Part shown: positions 11,613 through 21,312 of the stretch, piece by piece | Layout of the letters: each line of letters begins with the position of its first letter | Numbering within the stretch: position 1 is the first letter of the stretch | Origin: Ornithodoros turicata | Lineage: Eukaryota > Arthropoda > Arachnida > Ixodida > Argasidae | Direction of reading: 5' to 3' | DNA length: 64,000 bases | NCBI RefSeq assembly: GCF_037126465.1 | Contig: NC_088205.1 | Location: forward strand, 26,953,482-27,017,481 | The notes under the pieces: generated by a model | Seen by the model: the letters and a program-made list of their open reading frames with translations, nothing else | The model's database searches: none | What the model was told of the DNA's origin: nothing | Program-made: the position numbers and the translations under genes

Positions 11613-13751
11613 TCAAATTACTGGATCAGGGACATGGTAGGTCAATCTCATTTTGGTTGCCTTTGATCCAGTATGGCCCCGTGACGTCCAGTGCTGTCGT
11701 CCCCGCGCATATCTTTTTAGTAAGTTTGTTCTAAAAGATGTAGGCCCAGTTTTCTTATTTTGTTTTCCCTGATTGGAGCAGCCCTTTGTGGGAGAACCTC
11801 TTACAGTCAGACCATTAGATGTGGACATGCCATCCTGCAGTTCTGCTTGACATTCTGCGAGCCGATTCAGTACATTTTTCATCTTGCTAATATCATGGCA
11901 GTAATAAACAGAACTTTTACAGTGCTCTAGTGCATGTATGACGCTGTTTCTGACTCGTCTTTCTTCTCTTCGCTGGACCTTCTGTAGGTCTTGTAGTGGT
12001 GCTGAGTTTTCACTCGTAGTCGGAGCACATGTAATATCATCATGATGTAAAATATCCACTTCCATGTCACTACGTGTGTCAACGTTCCGATCTAACGTTA
12101 GAGCTGGACTGTTCCTGTATTTCTCGGGTAGATGGTCAAATCCCCATGAGTCAAACAATAGAAATATGGCACAAAAATGCTTGCAAGGAAGCTGTGTGGT
12201 AATGAAATCCTTGCAGGTGCAGGAAGGTGCATTGAAGTTCACTGTATGGTGGAGCCCATCTTGAGACAATGACCTCACCTTAAATATCCCTTGGCCATCG
12301 TCATTATCACCCAGAATGTCCTCCCTCATAAAGTCACCAGCAGCAGTTATGCGTGTCATGATATGCTTTACGACCTTTGGTGGCCTATTGTGAAGATATG
12401 ATGGAAGGTCAGGACGACACAGCCTGTACTCCGTTGAAAGCTTCATGTTTCGTTCTAAAAAGATTCGTTTTCTCTCTGGGAGAAACTGGCCAACGAGAGT
12501 TCCAATTAACCCGGCAAGGCTTTTTCGCCCACTGTGCTGCTTAATATAGTGCTCCTTGAGCAATTTATTTTGTGATTCAACTCCATTGTTGGTAGCGATA
12601 GGGAGTTGAAGCCTAAACAGCTTCACCCACATCTTCTCTACTGAGAACCAGACTTCATTCAGGTAATGTTGTAACTTGGAGTTTGATGACCAGACTTCTG
12701 ATGACCACAAGGCTTCTTTTGCATGCTTATATTCCTCTTCAGTGGTTGCTCTAGCAATTTTTCTCAGGAGTGTTAGTGCTTCTTCCTGATTTTTCACGCC
12801 ATTCTCTTTCCTTCTGAGCCACCTATCCCATGCTCTTTCCCGATGTACATCACAGATGGCTATTTCACTGTCTGGAAAAATTGCAGAAATTGCATTTATC
12901 TCTGCTATTGAGTAGTCAACCATCCAGAACATAGGACTGAACGAAGGACACCACTGTTTGAAAATCCTCAAAGCTTCAGAAATGCATTCAGCTGTTTCGA
13001 ACTGTGTTATAAATATTCCAACGTTCATATAGCCAACAGGGGTTTCTACTGCCAGAAGGAACAAGGGCAGGGCATAATCAGTGGTTTTGTGTGTTGCATC
13101 TAGGCACACAACAGTATCTGCATATTTTTGCATGAGAGACTTCATGAAGGCAGACTGATAACAGAAAAGTAGCTTTTCGGTACACTCCTTTGACACAAGA
13201 GACAAAATGTCATCACTACCAGAAGCACATGAAAGATCAGGGCTGTTCTGTTCGATGTGCTCACTCGATCGGTACGGGCGAAAAAAAAAGTGTGATGTTG
13301 ATTCTTGTTCTTGTAATGTCATTATAAGAGCTGCAGCGTTATCCTGGTCCACCTCGCTGAAGCGGTCTTTTCTCAGCACAGAACGAATGCGGTTACCAAT
13401 GTCTTCCTTCGTAGGATAGAATGCTCTGCACGCATCTTCAGGCTTTTCTTTGCCAGCAAACATGATATCATCTACGAAGTATACAAGGCACTGCTGCACT
13501 TCCTTCACAGATGTTATGCCCTTATGCACTAGCCTTTCAATTTCTTCTGTCACTTTACTGTTGACTGGCTGTGCATAGTAGATAGCTTCACCAAACTTGT
13601 GGTTTGTGTGTCCATCCTTTGCAGAAATGCTGATATATATTCTCTGTTCAACCAGCAGGGAACTGTCACTTTCTCTGATGGCATCACGAAGCTTAGCAAG
13701 TGCTTTGCCTTTTGCGTCTTTTCTTCCTCTTGTACTGAGGGTGGTGCTCAC
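11613..13751 (-). CDS. MULE transposase exon 4: DDE core and SWIM zinc finger
   Basis: This 712-codon frame is open throughout. It starts with GTG straight after TTTTTAG, and TAG would be an in-frame stop, so it begins at a splice acceptor and not at a start codon. Within the exon, residues 37-51 (RIYISISAKDGHTNH) match the segment that precedes the nuclease in this family. The catalytic residues are D218 in CLDATHKTTDYALPL, D279 in FWMVDYSIAEINAISA and E392 in NNGVESQNKLLKEHY. The MULE CxxH block is CDVHRERAWDRWL (300-312). The SWIM finger is CTCKDF...LPCKH (C511, C513, C523, H525). All catalytic and metal-binding positions are present, so the enzyme may still work. The C-terminal 180 residues are basic and of low similarity to anything I know. 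Confidence 0.9.
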   Translation of the reverse strand: MSTTLSTRGRKDAKGKALAKLRDAIRESDSSLLVEQRIYISISAKDGHTNHKFGEAIYYAQPVNSKVTEEIERLVHKGITSVKEVQQCLVYFVDDIMFAGKEKPEDACRAFYPTKEDIGNRIRSVLRKDRFSEVDQDNAAALIMTLQEQESTSHFFFRPYRSSEHIEQNSPDLSCASGSDDILSLVSKECTEKLLFCYQSAFMKSLMQKYADTVVCLDATHKTTDYALPLFLLAVETPVGYMNVGIFITQFETAECISEALRIFKQWCPSFSPMFWMVDYSIAEINAISAIFPDSEIAICDVHRERAWDRWLRRKENGVKNQEEALTLLRKIARATTEEEYKHAKEALWSSEVWSSNSKLQHYLNEVWFSVEKMWVKLFRLQLPIATNNGVESQNKLLKEHYIKQHSGRKSLAGLIGTLVGQFLPERKRIFLERNMKLSTEYRLCRPDLPSYLHNRPPKVVKHIMTRITAAGDFMREDILGDNDDGQGIFKVRSLSQDGLHHTVNFNAPSCTCKDFITTQLPCKHFCAIFLLFDSWGFDHLPEKYRNSPALTLDRNVDTRSDMEVDILHHDDITCAPTTSENSAPLQDLQKVQRREERRVRNSVIHALEHCKSSVYYCHDISKMKNVLNRLAECQAELQDGMSTSNGLTVRGSPTKGCSNQGKQNKKTGPTSFRTNLLKRYARGRQHWTSRGHTGSKATKMRLTYHVPDPVI

Positions 13752-16700
13752 CTAAAAAAGAGTTGCAAGTGTAGGATAGTAAATATATTTTGTGATACTC
13801 TGTTTGTGTGGACTGCTGTTAATTCATTAATTCAAAGGCACTCAACACTGACAGACAGAACAAGCAAGAAGCAAGACAGAACAGACAGAACACATGGCGC
13901 AGATTTTTTGTTTATATACAGGGTGGGTGCTATAAAAGGTCAGTCACATTTTCGCACGTGGCGCAATACCTACTTGACGGACAGACTTCTGCTATCACAG
14001 AACACATAATTTGTGTCAGAAAAGCCTTCAAGAAAATCGTGGTTACCAGGAACTGCATAACAAAGTAAATACCAGCCGCCGGCTCTAAGGCCAAACGCAC
14101 CGCCTCGAAAATATTGTCGCCACCGGCGTGCCAGCTCGGAAGATCTCTCATTGGCTGCTCATTGGTCTAAAAAACTGGCGTCAGTTTTCTTCGCACTGAT
14201 TGGGCAAGAGTCATTTGACTGAGGAGCGAGCATCCGAACGTGCGAACCGCTCAACGGAAGCAGTCGAACAGAGGAGAAAGAAGAACGACAGAGGAGAAAT
14301 CGCATCTGTCCGGCCACGCGTGTTCTCTCAGACTGCAACTGTTGTGCACGCAGACGCTACGGGGTAGTTTGAGGGTTTTGAATGCTTTAGATTTAGATTG
14401 TGGCGAACTGCTAATGTGAGAACGGAATGGCACATCCACCTCATCATCACAACAGCGTGAAGACGAACATGACATGGAATCCCTGCACCTCCAAAGGACG
14501 CAGAAATCGTCAGAGAGGAAGTCTGCACTCTTTCCGACGTACTGCAGGTGAACGGTAAGACAAGTTTGATTACTTTTTTGTGACCGAAGGAAGTAATGCA
14601 GGTTTATCACGTTAAGTGTATTACGTACAACATTTATGAGTCACTCGGTACGTTAGCGGCGTTTCATTGTGCAGTGCATTGCCGTAACTTGTACGTTTCT
14701 GATATGCCGTCAATCAAATTATGTGTGGTTATGCTAGTTGCCCCTCATGCGCGTCGCAGCCGTTCATTCGCTGTGATCTACGAACATTCGTGACAAATGC
14801 CTTGGTGTTCAAATACGAAATCAATATAGATTGCCTATCATGGCAGTGATTTTCGTGCAGTGTTACGGATCATCAATATATTTTTTGTTTTGTTTCAGTT
14901 CTCCCGCAGCCATCGGCAACGACGAAGCACATAGCTCAGCATTGGCTTTTGAACGGCCCTTGGATGTCGAAGCACCTAAAGCTCCAGTGAAGCCTGTTAC
15001 AAGACGTAAAAAGGTATGTACTGTTGCTTTTTTGAGGCAGTTCCCGAGGACAAATAAAGTTGATTTGTCATACACCATCGCTTTTTGATTGTCTGCTTCG
15101 GGACAGCATGATCATTGCTCTACAGCAAAACAGCAAGCGCCGAAGACAAACGGACGAGTCTGGGGGGGTAGGGGGGACAAGAGGAGAGACGAAAAACCTG
15201 AGGAGAGAAGGGGAAGGAGGTCGGTCTGCACATGCGCACTGGGCCCCAGCTTTTTTCCCGCGCTGCAGCTCGGGGACGCTGTGAGTGGCTCCTCGAGATC
15301 ACGTGGTTTGGGCGCCCACCATTTTCCCTGGATCATTGCGTAAACGGCAGCTTCCGGCGGATGTAAATACTGTGAGACAGACGATTGCCATCGTGATCAT
15401 CATATCCGGCACGCTCGCTCGCTCCCGTTTCTGGAAGTTCCAGGATCAGCCCGAATAAACAGTCTCTCCTTGCCAAACCTGTTTCCTTGCAACAATACGA
15501 CCACGCAAACTTTCGTGTTCATGCATTTCATATGCGCAATACAGATGTAAACACGGCGGTCTGCCCCTAGTTGAGTGCAGCTTCCGCCTAGGGGAGCTAG
15601 CGGCATCAAAAGCGAAAACAAATTCGTGTCGGCTAGCGCCCCTAGGCGGATGCTATACACAACAATTTGCAGATCGCCGTGTTCACATCGGTATAGCGCA
15701 TAGGAAATGCATGATGACGAAAGTTTGCGTGGTCGTATTTACTTTGTTATGCTGTGTCTGGTAACCACGATATTTTTTACGGAGGCTTTTCTGACACAAA
15801 TTATGCAACTCTGTGGTAGCGGAACTATGTCCGTCAAGTAGTATGTCCGAAGATACGAATGACCTTTTATAGCACCCACCCTGTACATTTGTAGTAGGGC
15901 ACACAATAGGGGCATGCAAAACAGTGGCCATGCAAAGTTTAACTGCATTCATAGACACTGAAAAGGAAAGGAATAACGGGAAGGAAAGGCCTAGAAGCAT
16001 TTCATTTGTGAAGTGTTTCTAGGCTGACTTGTCAATGCTGAACTTGTGTATAAAATAAGACCAGCGGTGTAGCCCCTTACATACACAGAGGTCAGGCAGG
16101 CTGTCAGGAATTTCGTGTTGTGACGTTATGAGGCAAGTATTGTCATTTTCACTCGCATGCAACACACGATTTTTAGCATATCCTCCAAGAATTTCAATAT
16201 GAATGTCAGCTGGTAAACTTCCGGAGGGGGCCTGGCCCCCCTGGGCACAATGAGCGCCTATGCCTTCAAATGTTTCGATGGAAAGATTGCTAACACACAA
16301 TGAAGTGGAATGTACAGTAGGATTGCCGTGGGTAAATTACCGTGTACTCTGGGTATGCTTGTATCTTCTTTATATGCATATAAGCAGTGCACCCCTTCTT
16401 CTTAGTTGTTTGCAGTTTCATCTTCTTCTTTTTTGGTAGTTCTGCCCAGTCGGATGTACAGCTGGTCGAAGCCTGAAACCAGTTATGGCACTAAATGAGA
16501 AAACTTGACCTTTTTTTTTTCTTTTTTGAATAAACAATGACAGCATGTGATGTTGGAAGGGTATGTATAAAAATTACTTGAAAAAGATTTTGCTTAATAG
16601 AGTTATTTAATATATTTGGTGTGACCACCAGTAATCAAGTTTACCTAGATATGTAATTTAATTATCTACTGATAGCATGCATACCCCACTACTCTCTTCC

Positions 16701-17831
16701 ATGTATGACTAATCAGCTTGCTGATACGCGCTGTAACAATGTGTGGTATACCCTTGGAAATGAGACACTGGGCTAGAACACTTTAGATGCAAGAGGGATG
16801 CTGCAGGCATAGAACAAAATTAGAACATTGGTTCTTAGCTGCATTCGTACTTAATTGTTATCACTAAACTGTGTAATAATGTACTATAGTAATAAGGTTT
16901 TAGGTTCTGGAAAATATAAAACTGTTGCTGAGACAAACTAGACAAACTGAGATAAAACTGAGACAAAAAGCTCTCCTACATATTGCAGTGTTGCTGTACA
17001 GTGAACAAACCAGAGGTGTCCCTGTTTACCATAGGTCTCTTATATTGTATTGTATCGTCGGAAGGCTTTTGTGCAGTCACATCAAGCCATCATGAATGGC
17101 TCATGAACAACCTGTTGTATGGTCACTATATGACCATACAACAAGTTGTTGTTCAGAACTGATTGAAATAATATTTACCATTTCTGTTTGGACATGGTGT
17201 CTGTCCTTGCCAAAGATACAGCCCTTCGTTATGCAAGCAGTAACTTCGAACGGCATGTCTAATGCAACAGGCACTCCACCTTTCCCAGTGCTGAACAGAA
17301 GTCTGCCTAGGATGCCGCATATAGTACAAATGAAAGTTAATTTTCGCAAGGACGCGTGAGAGAAAAAAAAAGCTTACACTTGTTCGCTGTAATATATACA
17401 GGGTGGGGGCAGAAAAAGTAGCCCCAGAACAATCTGGCTCTACTTTATCTGCACCCACCCTGTACATCTACATACAGCACAACATACAGCTGCACACAAA
17501 CACATATTTTCGCCCAGCATCTCCCCCCTCTTTGTAAGAATCTGCTATTTGGACTAATGTCAGGAGTAATATACGAAGACATAACAATCAATGTACTGTA
17601 ATAATGATTGTATATTGTAATAATGGTATAAAGCTCACCATAATCAGTGCTCCTGTCGGGACGCGCGTACCGCGCTTTCTCAGTTTGAAAAGATACTCCT
17701 ATGCTGCAGAGATCATTTTCCAACTTGCTGAGGCAGTCGTCACTCAGCAGGTATCCACACCAGCGTGACCCCTCCTTCTTAAGGCCCTTTAAATGCCGCT
17801 TAAGCAATATCTCTTCATCAATCCCCGACAT
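11613..17831 (-). CDS. MULE transposase gene, four exons (predicted 863 aa)
   Basis: Proposed exons on the minus strand: 17831-17639, 17306-17179, 16472-16341 and 13751-11613. They total 2592 nt, i.e. 864 codons including the stop, with no internal stop. Introns begin GTGAGC, GTAAAT and GTAATT and end CCTAG, TTTCAG and TTTTTAG. Phases are 1, 0 and 0, and the frames fit. The N-terminal exons carry cysteine- and lysine-rich segments (CITKGCIFGKDRHH; KKKGCTAYMHIKKIQAYPEY) like the DNA-binding part of MULE/SWIM proteins. The last exon holds the DDE nuclease and SWIM finger. The product would cut and paste the element by binding its inverted repeats in the nucleus. ATG at 17831 lies 188 bp inside the right terminus, leaving room for a promoter. 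A domesticated host gene of the ZSWIM type is the alternative, but the flanking inverted repeats and duplication favour a transposon. Splicing is my prediction and is not confirmed by transcripts. Confidence 0.75.
14474..15013 (+). other. Candidate two-exon coding fragment captured in a transposon
   Basis: Proposed exon A runs from ATG 14474 to 14547 (donor GCAG|GTGAAC). Exon B spans 14899-15013, between TTTTGTTTCAG and AAAAAG|GTATGT, both near-consensus splice sites. The phases agree (2 then 1), giving 63 codons starting MESLHLQRTQKSSERKSALF and ending EAPKAPVKPVTRRKK. Three ATTGG (inverted CCAAT) boxes lie upstream at 14150-14205 and an AATAAA at 15053. I recognise no protein family. It could be a host-gene fragment picked up by the 13919-15883 element, or chance. 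The strand is opposite to the transposase. Confidence 0.3.
15494..15739. repeat. Inverted repeat with 108-bp arms nested in 13919-15883
   Basis: Arms 15494-15601 and 15632-15739, about 85 percent identical, begin AATACGACCACGCAAACTTT and meet around a 30-bp spacer. This is probably a separate foldback MITE; no target duplication seen. A GAATAAACAGTCTC polyadenylation-like motif lies 40 bp upstream. Confidence 0.7.
16341..16472 (-). CDS. MULE transposase exon 3 (predicted)
   Basis: 132 nt, 44 codons, between an acceptor GGTTTCAG and a donor ACG|GTAATT, phase 0 on both sides. It encodes SDWAELPKKKKMKLQTTKK followed by GCTAYMHIKKIQAYPEYT, the segment typical of CARF/SWIM-type proteins upstream of the nuclease. 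It was too short to be an obvious open frame by itself. Confidence 0.7.
17106..17150. repeat. 20-bp-arm hairpin in MULE intron 2
   Basis: AACAACCTGTTGTATGGTCA, a 5-nt loop, then its inverted copy with one mismatch. It lies 28 nt inside the proposed donor of exon 2. Confidence 0.6.
17179..17306 (-). CDS. MULE transposase exon 2 (predicted)
   Basis: 128 nt between acceptor CCTAG and donor ATG|GTAAAT, phase 1 in and 0 out. It encodes VPVALDMPFEVTACITKGCI then FGKDRHHVQTEM, a Cys-containing N-terminal segment. The neighbouring AG four bases downstream would break the frame with exon 1. Confidence 0.6.
17399..17462. mobile_element. 64-bp minimal mariner-type hairpin in MULE intron 1
   Basis: Flanked by TA on both sides. 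The ends CAGGGTGGGGGCAGAAAAAG and, reversed, CAGGGTGGGTGCAGATAAAG pair to form one hairpin. It is the smallest TA-flanked copy in the window and shares its CAGGGTGGG terminus with 13919-15883. Confidence 0.75.
17639..17831 (-). CDS. MULE transposase exon 1 (predicted, start codon)
   Basis: 193 nt from ATG at 17831 to a strong donor TATG|GTGAGC. It encodes 64 residues starting MSGIDEEILLKRHLKGLKKE, acidic then basic, with no recognised domain. The start lies 188 bp inside the right terminus. Phase 1 joins exon 2. Confidence 0.65.
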
Positions 17832-17980
17832 GCCAAAGCAGCGAAACGCAACCGAGAGTACACGTACACGTGCGCAAACCGCAACTCTCGTTTCTCGTTG
17901 TCATGCCAACAACAACAAAAAAAAAGACAGCGTACATGTTCTCTCTCACACCTCCCTCTCTGCTGCCCTCGCATACTCCT

Positions 17981-18019
17981 CCTCTCTGTACCTGGAATCG
18001 GTGCCGGAAACGGTCTCCC
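17981..18019 (-). repeat. MULE right terminal inverted repeat
   Basis: On the minus strand begins GGGAGACCGTTTCCGG; 36/39 match to the left terminus. It probably overlaps the promoter of the transposase gene. Confidence 0.8.
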
Positions 18020-18028
18020 AGGTTTTTT
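18020..18028. repeat. MULE target-site duplication, right copy
   Basis: AGGTTTTTT, identical to 10182-10190. Confidence 0.75.
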
Positions 18029-18683
18029 AGCCTACCATTCCTACCATAGCCGAGGTATGGCCGAGGGAAGCAGGTTTTCTAACACGCGCGTTTGAAAGCT
18101 CTCTTGAGCACTCGTACTTTTTGCGCGGATTTGTATCTCAGGGCTTGTAATTTCTGCTCTTCCTGACATATTTTTTTAGTCATCCCATGTTCCTTTAAAG
18201 CAAATATCACAAGTCGGTTATTAGAAACCAGTCTGCACTGCAATTAGAGCGAACACAACGTTTAAGCTTCACCATGGCCTCCCATAGTAAAGCTTACACT
18301 TAGTGTCCGTCCTATAATTGTAGTGACCAATGATCTCGAGGAGGGCAGTTGACGAAAAGTCAGCGAGTGACAGCAGCGGCAATCAGAGGCATGGGTTCGA
18401 TTACCGTCACAGCAGCGACATAAGTTGCGCTTACATGAAGACGGCAGAAGGCGACATACGGCTTGCATGTAAACGGTTGCAGGACGACTTAAATAAGCCG
18501 TCGATTGAACGCCGCTCAATCGACAACTTTGGGTAGTTTATGCGACAGCTGTCGACTGCAATTTGCCATGAAAACCGGTAAAGACGACTTAGCAAGTCTT
18601 ATCCGCTACGTCACTTCCTTCCCGCCAGTCATCTCCCCTCTCGCAAGAAGCAACATGGCGGCGGAAAAGCATCCACTCGTTGA

Positions 18684-18795
18684 TGGTAGCCGAGGTCGCG
18701 CTGAAGACTGGGAGGTGGTGGGTTCAAATCCTGCCACCAGCTGTGCTGTCTGAGGTTTTCCTCGGGTTTTCCTGCATATTTTCCAGACGAACGCG
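18684..18795 (+). mobile_element. tRNA-derived SINE, copy 2 (truncated)
   Basis: B box GGTTCAAATCC at 18721-18731 is followed by the shared body CTGTGCTGTCTGAGGTTTTC. The alignment to other copies ends after TTTTCCAGACGAA, so the 3' half is missing. Confidence 0.7.
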
Positions 18796-18799
18796 CCCG

Positions 18800-20015
18800 T
18801 GTTTTGAACGAGGCATCGATATTTTGACGAGAGCGCAATGCCGGTGTAATGGTCACGGGATAAATAGAGCCCTTGTCACTTACATCTAGAATACATAGTA
18901 CGAAATGACATGGCGAGAAAATTTCTTCCATTGCCTCTCGAACGGAGGTATTCATTTGGCTATTCGCTCGTGAGCTTGTGCGGCCGGCGTGTTCGTCTTC
19001 TTCCAGCTAGGAGACAAATATTTTTTTAAAGCACTGCGTCTGCACAGCGTTACCCCTTTGTTGTATCTACAGTGTACGACATACCACTCTACATTTGGTG
19101 TTTTTACAAGGAAGACACAATGCACTTTCTGGCCAGACGCTATTCGTTCCGCTTTCAGCTTCCAGTACAACGGTAACATCTTTGGCCCAGAGCCGGGTGA
19201 GGATGCGTTGTGCGTGTGAAGCAAACGCCTCTGAAGGCCCACGTGTTTCTTTTGTATGCTAGTACACTCTACCTATGCGAGTCTCGTCTGGTCTCCGTCG
19301 CTTTTAATAACTTCAACTGCAGATTGTGTTCCGAGGCGGAGACCACTGAGCACGCCATTCTCTCGTGCCGAGGTACAATATTTTTCTTGTATATGTTTCA
19401 ACATTGTTTTGAAAGAGAACATCTTCCTGCGTCACCGCGCTATCAGGTATCTCAGGTAGGGTCCCTCGTTTGCGAATTTTTTGAATTTTGCAAATCAGGT
19501 GAGCATCGGTTCACGTAGCGGTCACAGCAGCGTCAACGGCAGACCGTATCTGCCATTGAGACCAGGAAGTGAGCTCCCGTGGGACACCGTTGTTTTACTC
19601 GGTCTCCGTTCGTTGTGTTGGATCATGGCACTCCTTTAGGAGATACGTGATTTGCCCATTTGCGGTTTTTGCATCTAGATTTCTCCCATCTCGAGCAGGC
19701 CGTACATCACACTCCATTTGGTTCACTGTCCTTAAGCTTGCAATTGCAAACTCAACTGATTACCGAATTCCAGGTCCAGTTTGCTCAAAATCAAGTCATG
19801 CGACAACTCAGCTACGAGCAAGCGTCGGCAATATGCATTATGTTGCTCTTTGAATTACAAGTTATTGCTGATGTTGCCGTGTATTACTACTAGTCAGTGC
19901 GCATCGTTAGTGGTGCATATTCTGAGCGCTGGGAGCCTACGCATGGTATGGTCGCGTGTATTATGTTCATTTGTTCATAGCATTATGATGTTGTAAAACA
20001 GCAGACAGGCAGTTT
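18800..20015. other. No recognisable feature
   Basis: Spacer of 1.2 kb with only short unsupported frames and no repeat boundary that I could define. Confidence 0.4.
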
Positions 20016-20017
20016 AT

Positions 20018-20100
20018 TTTGATGTGATGTGATAAAGAAAAAATGGGGATGTGAGTTTCGACGAAGTCGAACTGGCTAGTACTGGCTAATAGCTGGCCCA
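20018..20100 (-). repeat. LINE 3' tail with stem-loop
   Basis: The minus strand reads GTTCGACTTCGTCGAAAC (TTCGAC pairs with GTCGAA), then TCACATCCCCATTTTTTCTT and a TATCACATCACATCA tail. Same framework as 25884, 32264 and 41638. Confidence 0.65.
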
Positions 20101-20306
20101 GTACACAAACAAAAACAGATGTTGAGATGATGAAAAAACATAGATGATCTCCAGAGAGAACAGAGATGGTAATGGAGTTCAAGTGAGAGTAAAATGTTTA
20201 TGTTGACTGCGTAGTTTATCAATTCGTTGCTTGTAAACTCCGAGCATTATACATATGACAGAGAACACTTAATGATTTTAGTTTGTTAGCGAAATTGCGG
20301 AAAAAC

Positions 20307-20350
20307 AGAGCCGTTTCTGAGGAGAGTTTGGCCATTCTGTGATGTTTTGC
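20307..20350 (+). repeat. Isolated end of an element related to 21313-22127
   Basis: CAGAGCCGTTTCTGAGGAGA, then GTTTGGCCATTCTG, resembles the terminus CAGAGCCGTATATTAAAAGG, then GAGTCTGGCCATT. The opposite end was not found. Confidence 0.4.
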
Positions 20351-20774
20351 CACCCGGAGATGCGGGAGCCGCCGTGACGTCAGAGCCGTCATGGCTCCGC
20401 CCACTCGACCAGGATGAAAGGCGAGCCGCTGCGGATTTCAAGGTTGTGCCTCTGCTCTAAAATGGCGGAATGGGAGATTTCAAGGGGATACTTCTGATTC
20501 AAAATGGCGCCACTGGCCTTGACTACGCCCATCGTGTAACGTCAAATGGCGCGCTTTGAGACGCGTAAGAGTGCTGAGGGCACAGGCTATCGAATAGATT
20601 AACTAAATTAATTAATTAGTTTTCTGAGATTGCACCTCTACTGCGTTACGGTACTTCTAAGCATTTAATATTTTTGAAATCTCGCGCTGGCACCGTGAAG
20701 CAACTGTGGCTACGAGCGGCGTACAGAGTGGAGAGACTGAGACCTCTCACTAGTAGGAACGAATGGGGGACAGA

Positions 20775-20935
20775 GGGGACAATATGCGCCGTGGGCAGAC
20801 TTCAGGGGGAACTGTGCCGACATTCGACTGGAAAGTCTGACGGAAAACCCAGAGAAAATCTCAGACAGCACAGCCGGGATTCGAACCCCCGGCACCTCCC
20901 AGTCTCGTCATGGAAGGTGATTATCCTAACGAACG
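20775..20935 (-). mobile_element. tRNA-derived SINE, copy 3
   Basis: The minus strand has B box GGTTCGAATCC (20877-20887), then GGCTGTGCTGTCTGAGATTT, GACTTTCCAGTCGAATGTC and CACAGTTCCCCCTGAAGTCT, the same order as copies 1 and 4. Confidence 0.8.
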
Positions 20936-21312
20936 AGGTGTCAAGGTCAGCGAAAACGAAACGTGAGGGACCGTTCTTTCTTCGTCATGACAATATAATC
21001 TTCCAGGATGCAACGCGTGCGCAAGGAGAACTGGGATTTTCTGAAATCGTCTCTTAGGGTATTGTGGGTTGCATTCGCTCCGCCAGTGCATGTCAACAAC
21101 GTCCACAGTGCTTATGAGCGACGCTACAGTCGTCGATCTATGGGTGTTCTATATTTTTGGTTTTTGTTTAAAGGTACTGTAAAGCAGTAGACAAGCATGA
21201 TATGCCGGTGATGTGACTAGAGGCTTTGTTGCTTCTAACTACCATATGCGGAACCATACGACCGACAACGCGCTATAAATAATTTTAATTTGCCATGAAA
21301 GCTGCGGCGTAG

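Larger units (their letters stand above)
13919..15883. mobile_element. TA-flanked inverted-repeat element in MULE intron 3
   Basis: The left end is CAGGGTGGGTGCTATAAAAG and the right end, reverse complemented, is the same 20 bp. Both are bordered by TA. Similarity between arms continues for about 150 bp through TACTTGACGGACA, ATAATTTGTGTCAGAAAAGC and CGTGGTTACCAG. The 1.6 kb interior holds a plus-strand exon-like segment and a second, nested inverted repeat. There is no transposase frame, so this is a non-autonomous mariner-type element lying inside the third intron of the MULE gene. Confidence 0.75.
10191..18019. mobile_element. Complete Mutator-like (MULE) DNA transposon
   Basis: The two ends are inverted copies: the left begins GGGAGGCCGTTTTCGGCACC and the right, read on the minus strand, GGGAGACCGTTTCCGGCACC. 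Identity is 36 of 39 positions. Immediately outside both ends stands the same 9-mer AGGTTTTTT (10182-10190 and 18020-18028), the target-duplication length expected for Mutator-like elements. The 7.8 kb interior holds one minus-strand transposase gene of four exons. Other elements have inserted inside: 10650-10866, 11138-11390, 13919-15883 and 17399-17462. The duplication includes six Ts, which lowers its information content. The coincidence with matching inverted termini still makes the boundaries convincing. Confidence 0.8.

Noticed and set aside
15400..15480. Possible solo LTR ending in GAATAAACAGTCTC
   Set aside because: The motif resembles an LTR polyadenylation region, but neither TG...CA ends nor a target duplication could be defined.
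16019..16300. 93-codon minus-strand frame within the MULE intron 3
   Set aside because: Considered as an additional exon, but the proposed exon 3 to exon 4 junction already gives a continuous family-like sequence and no good splice sites bound this frame.
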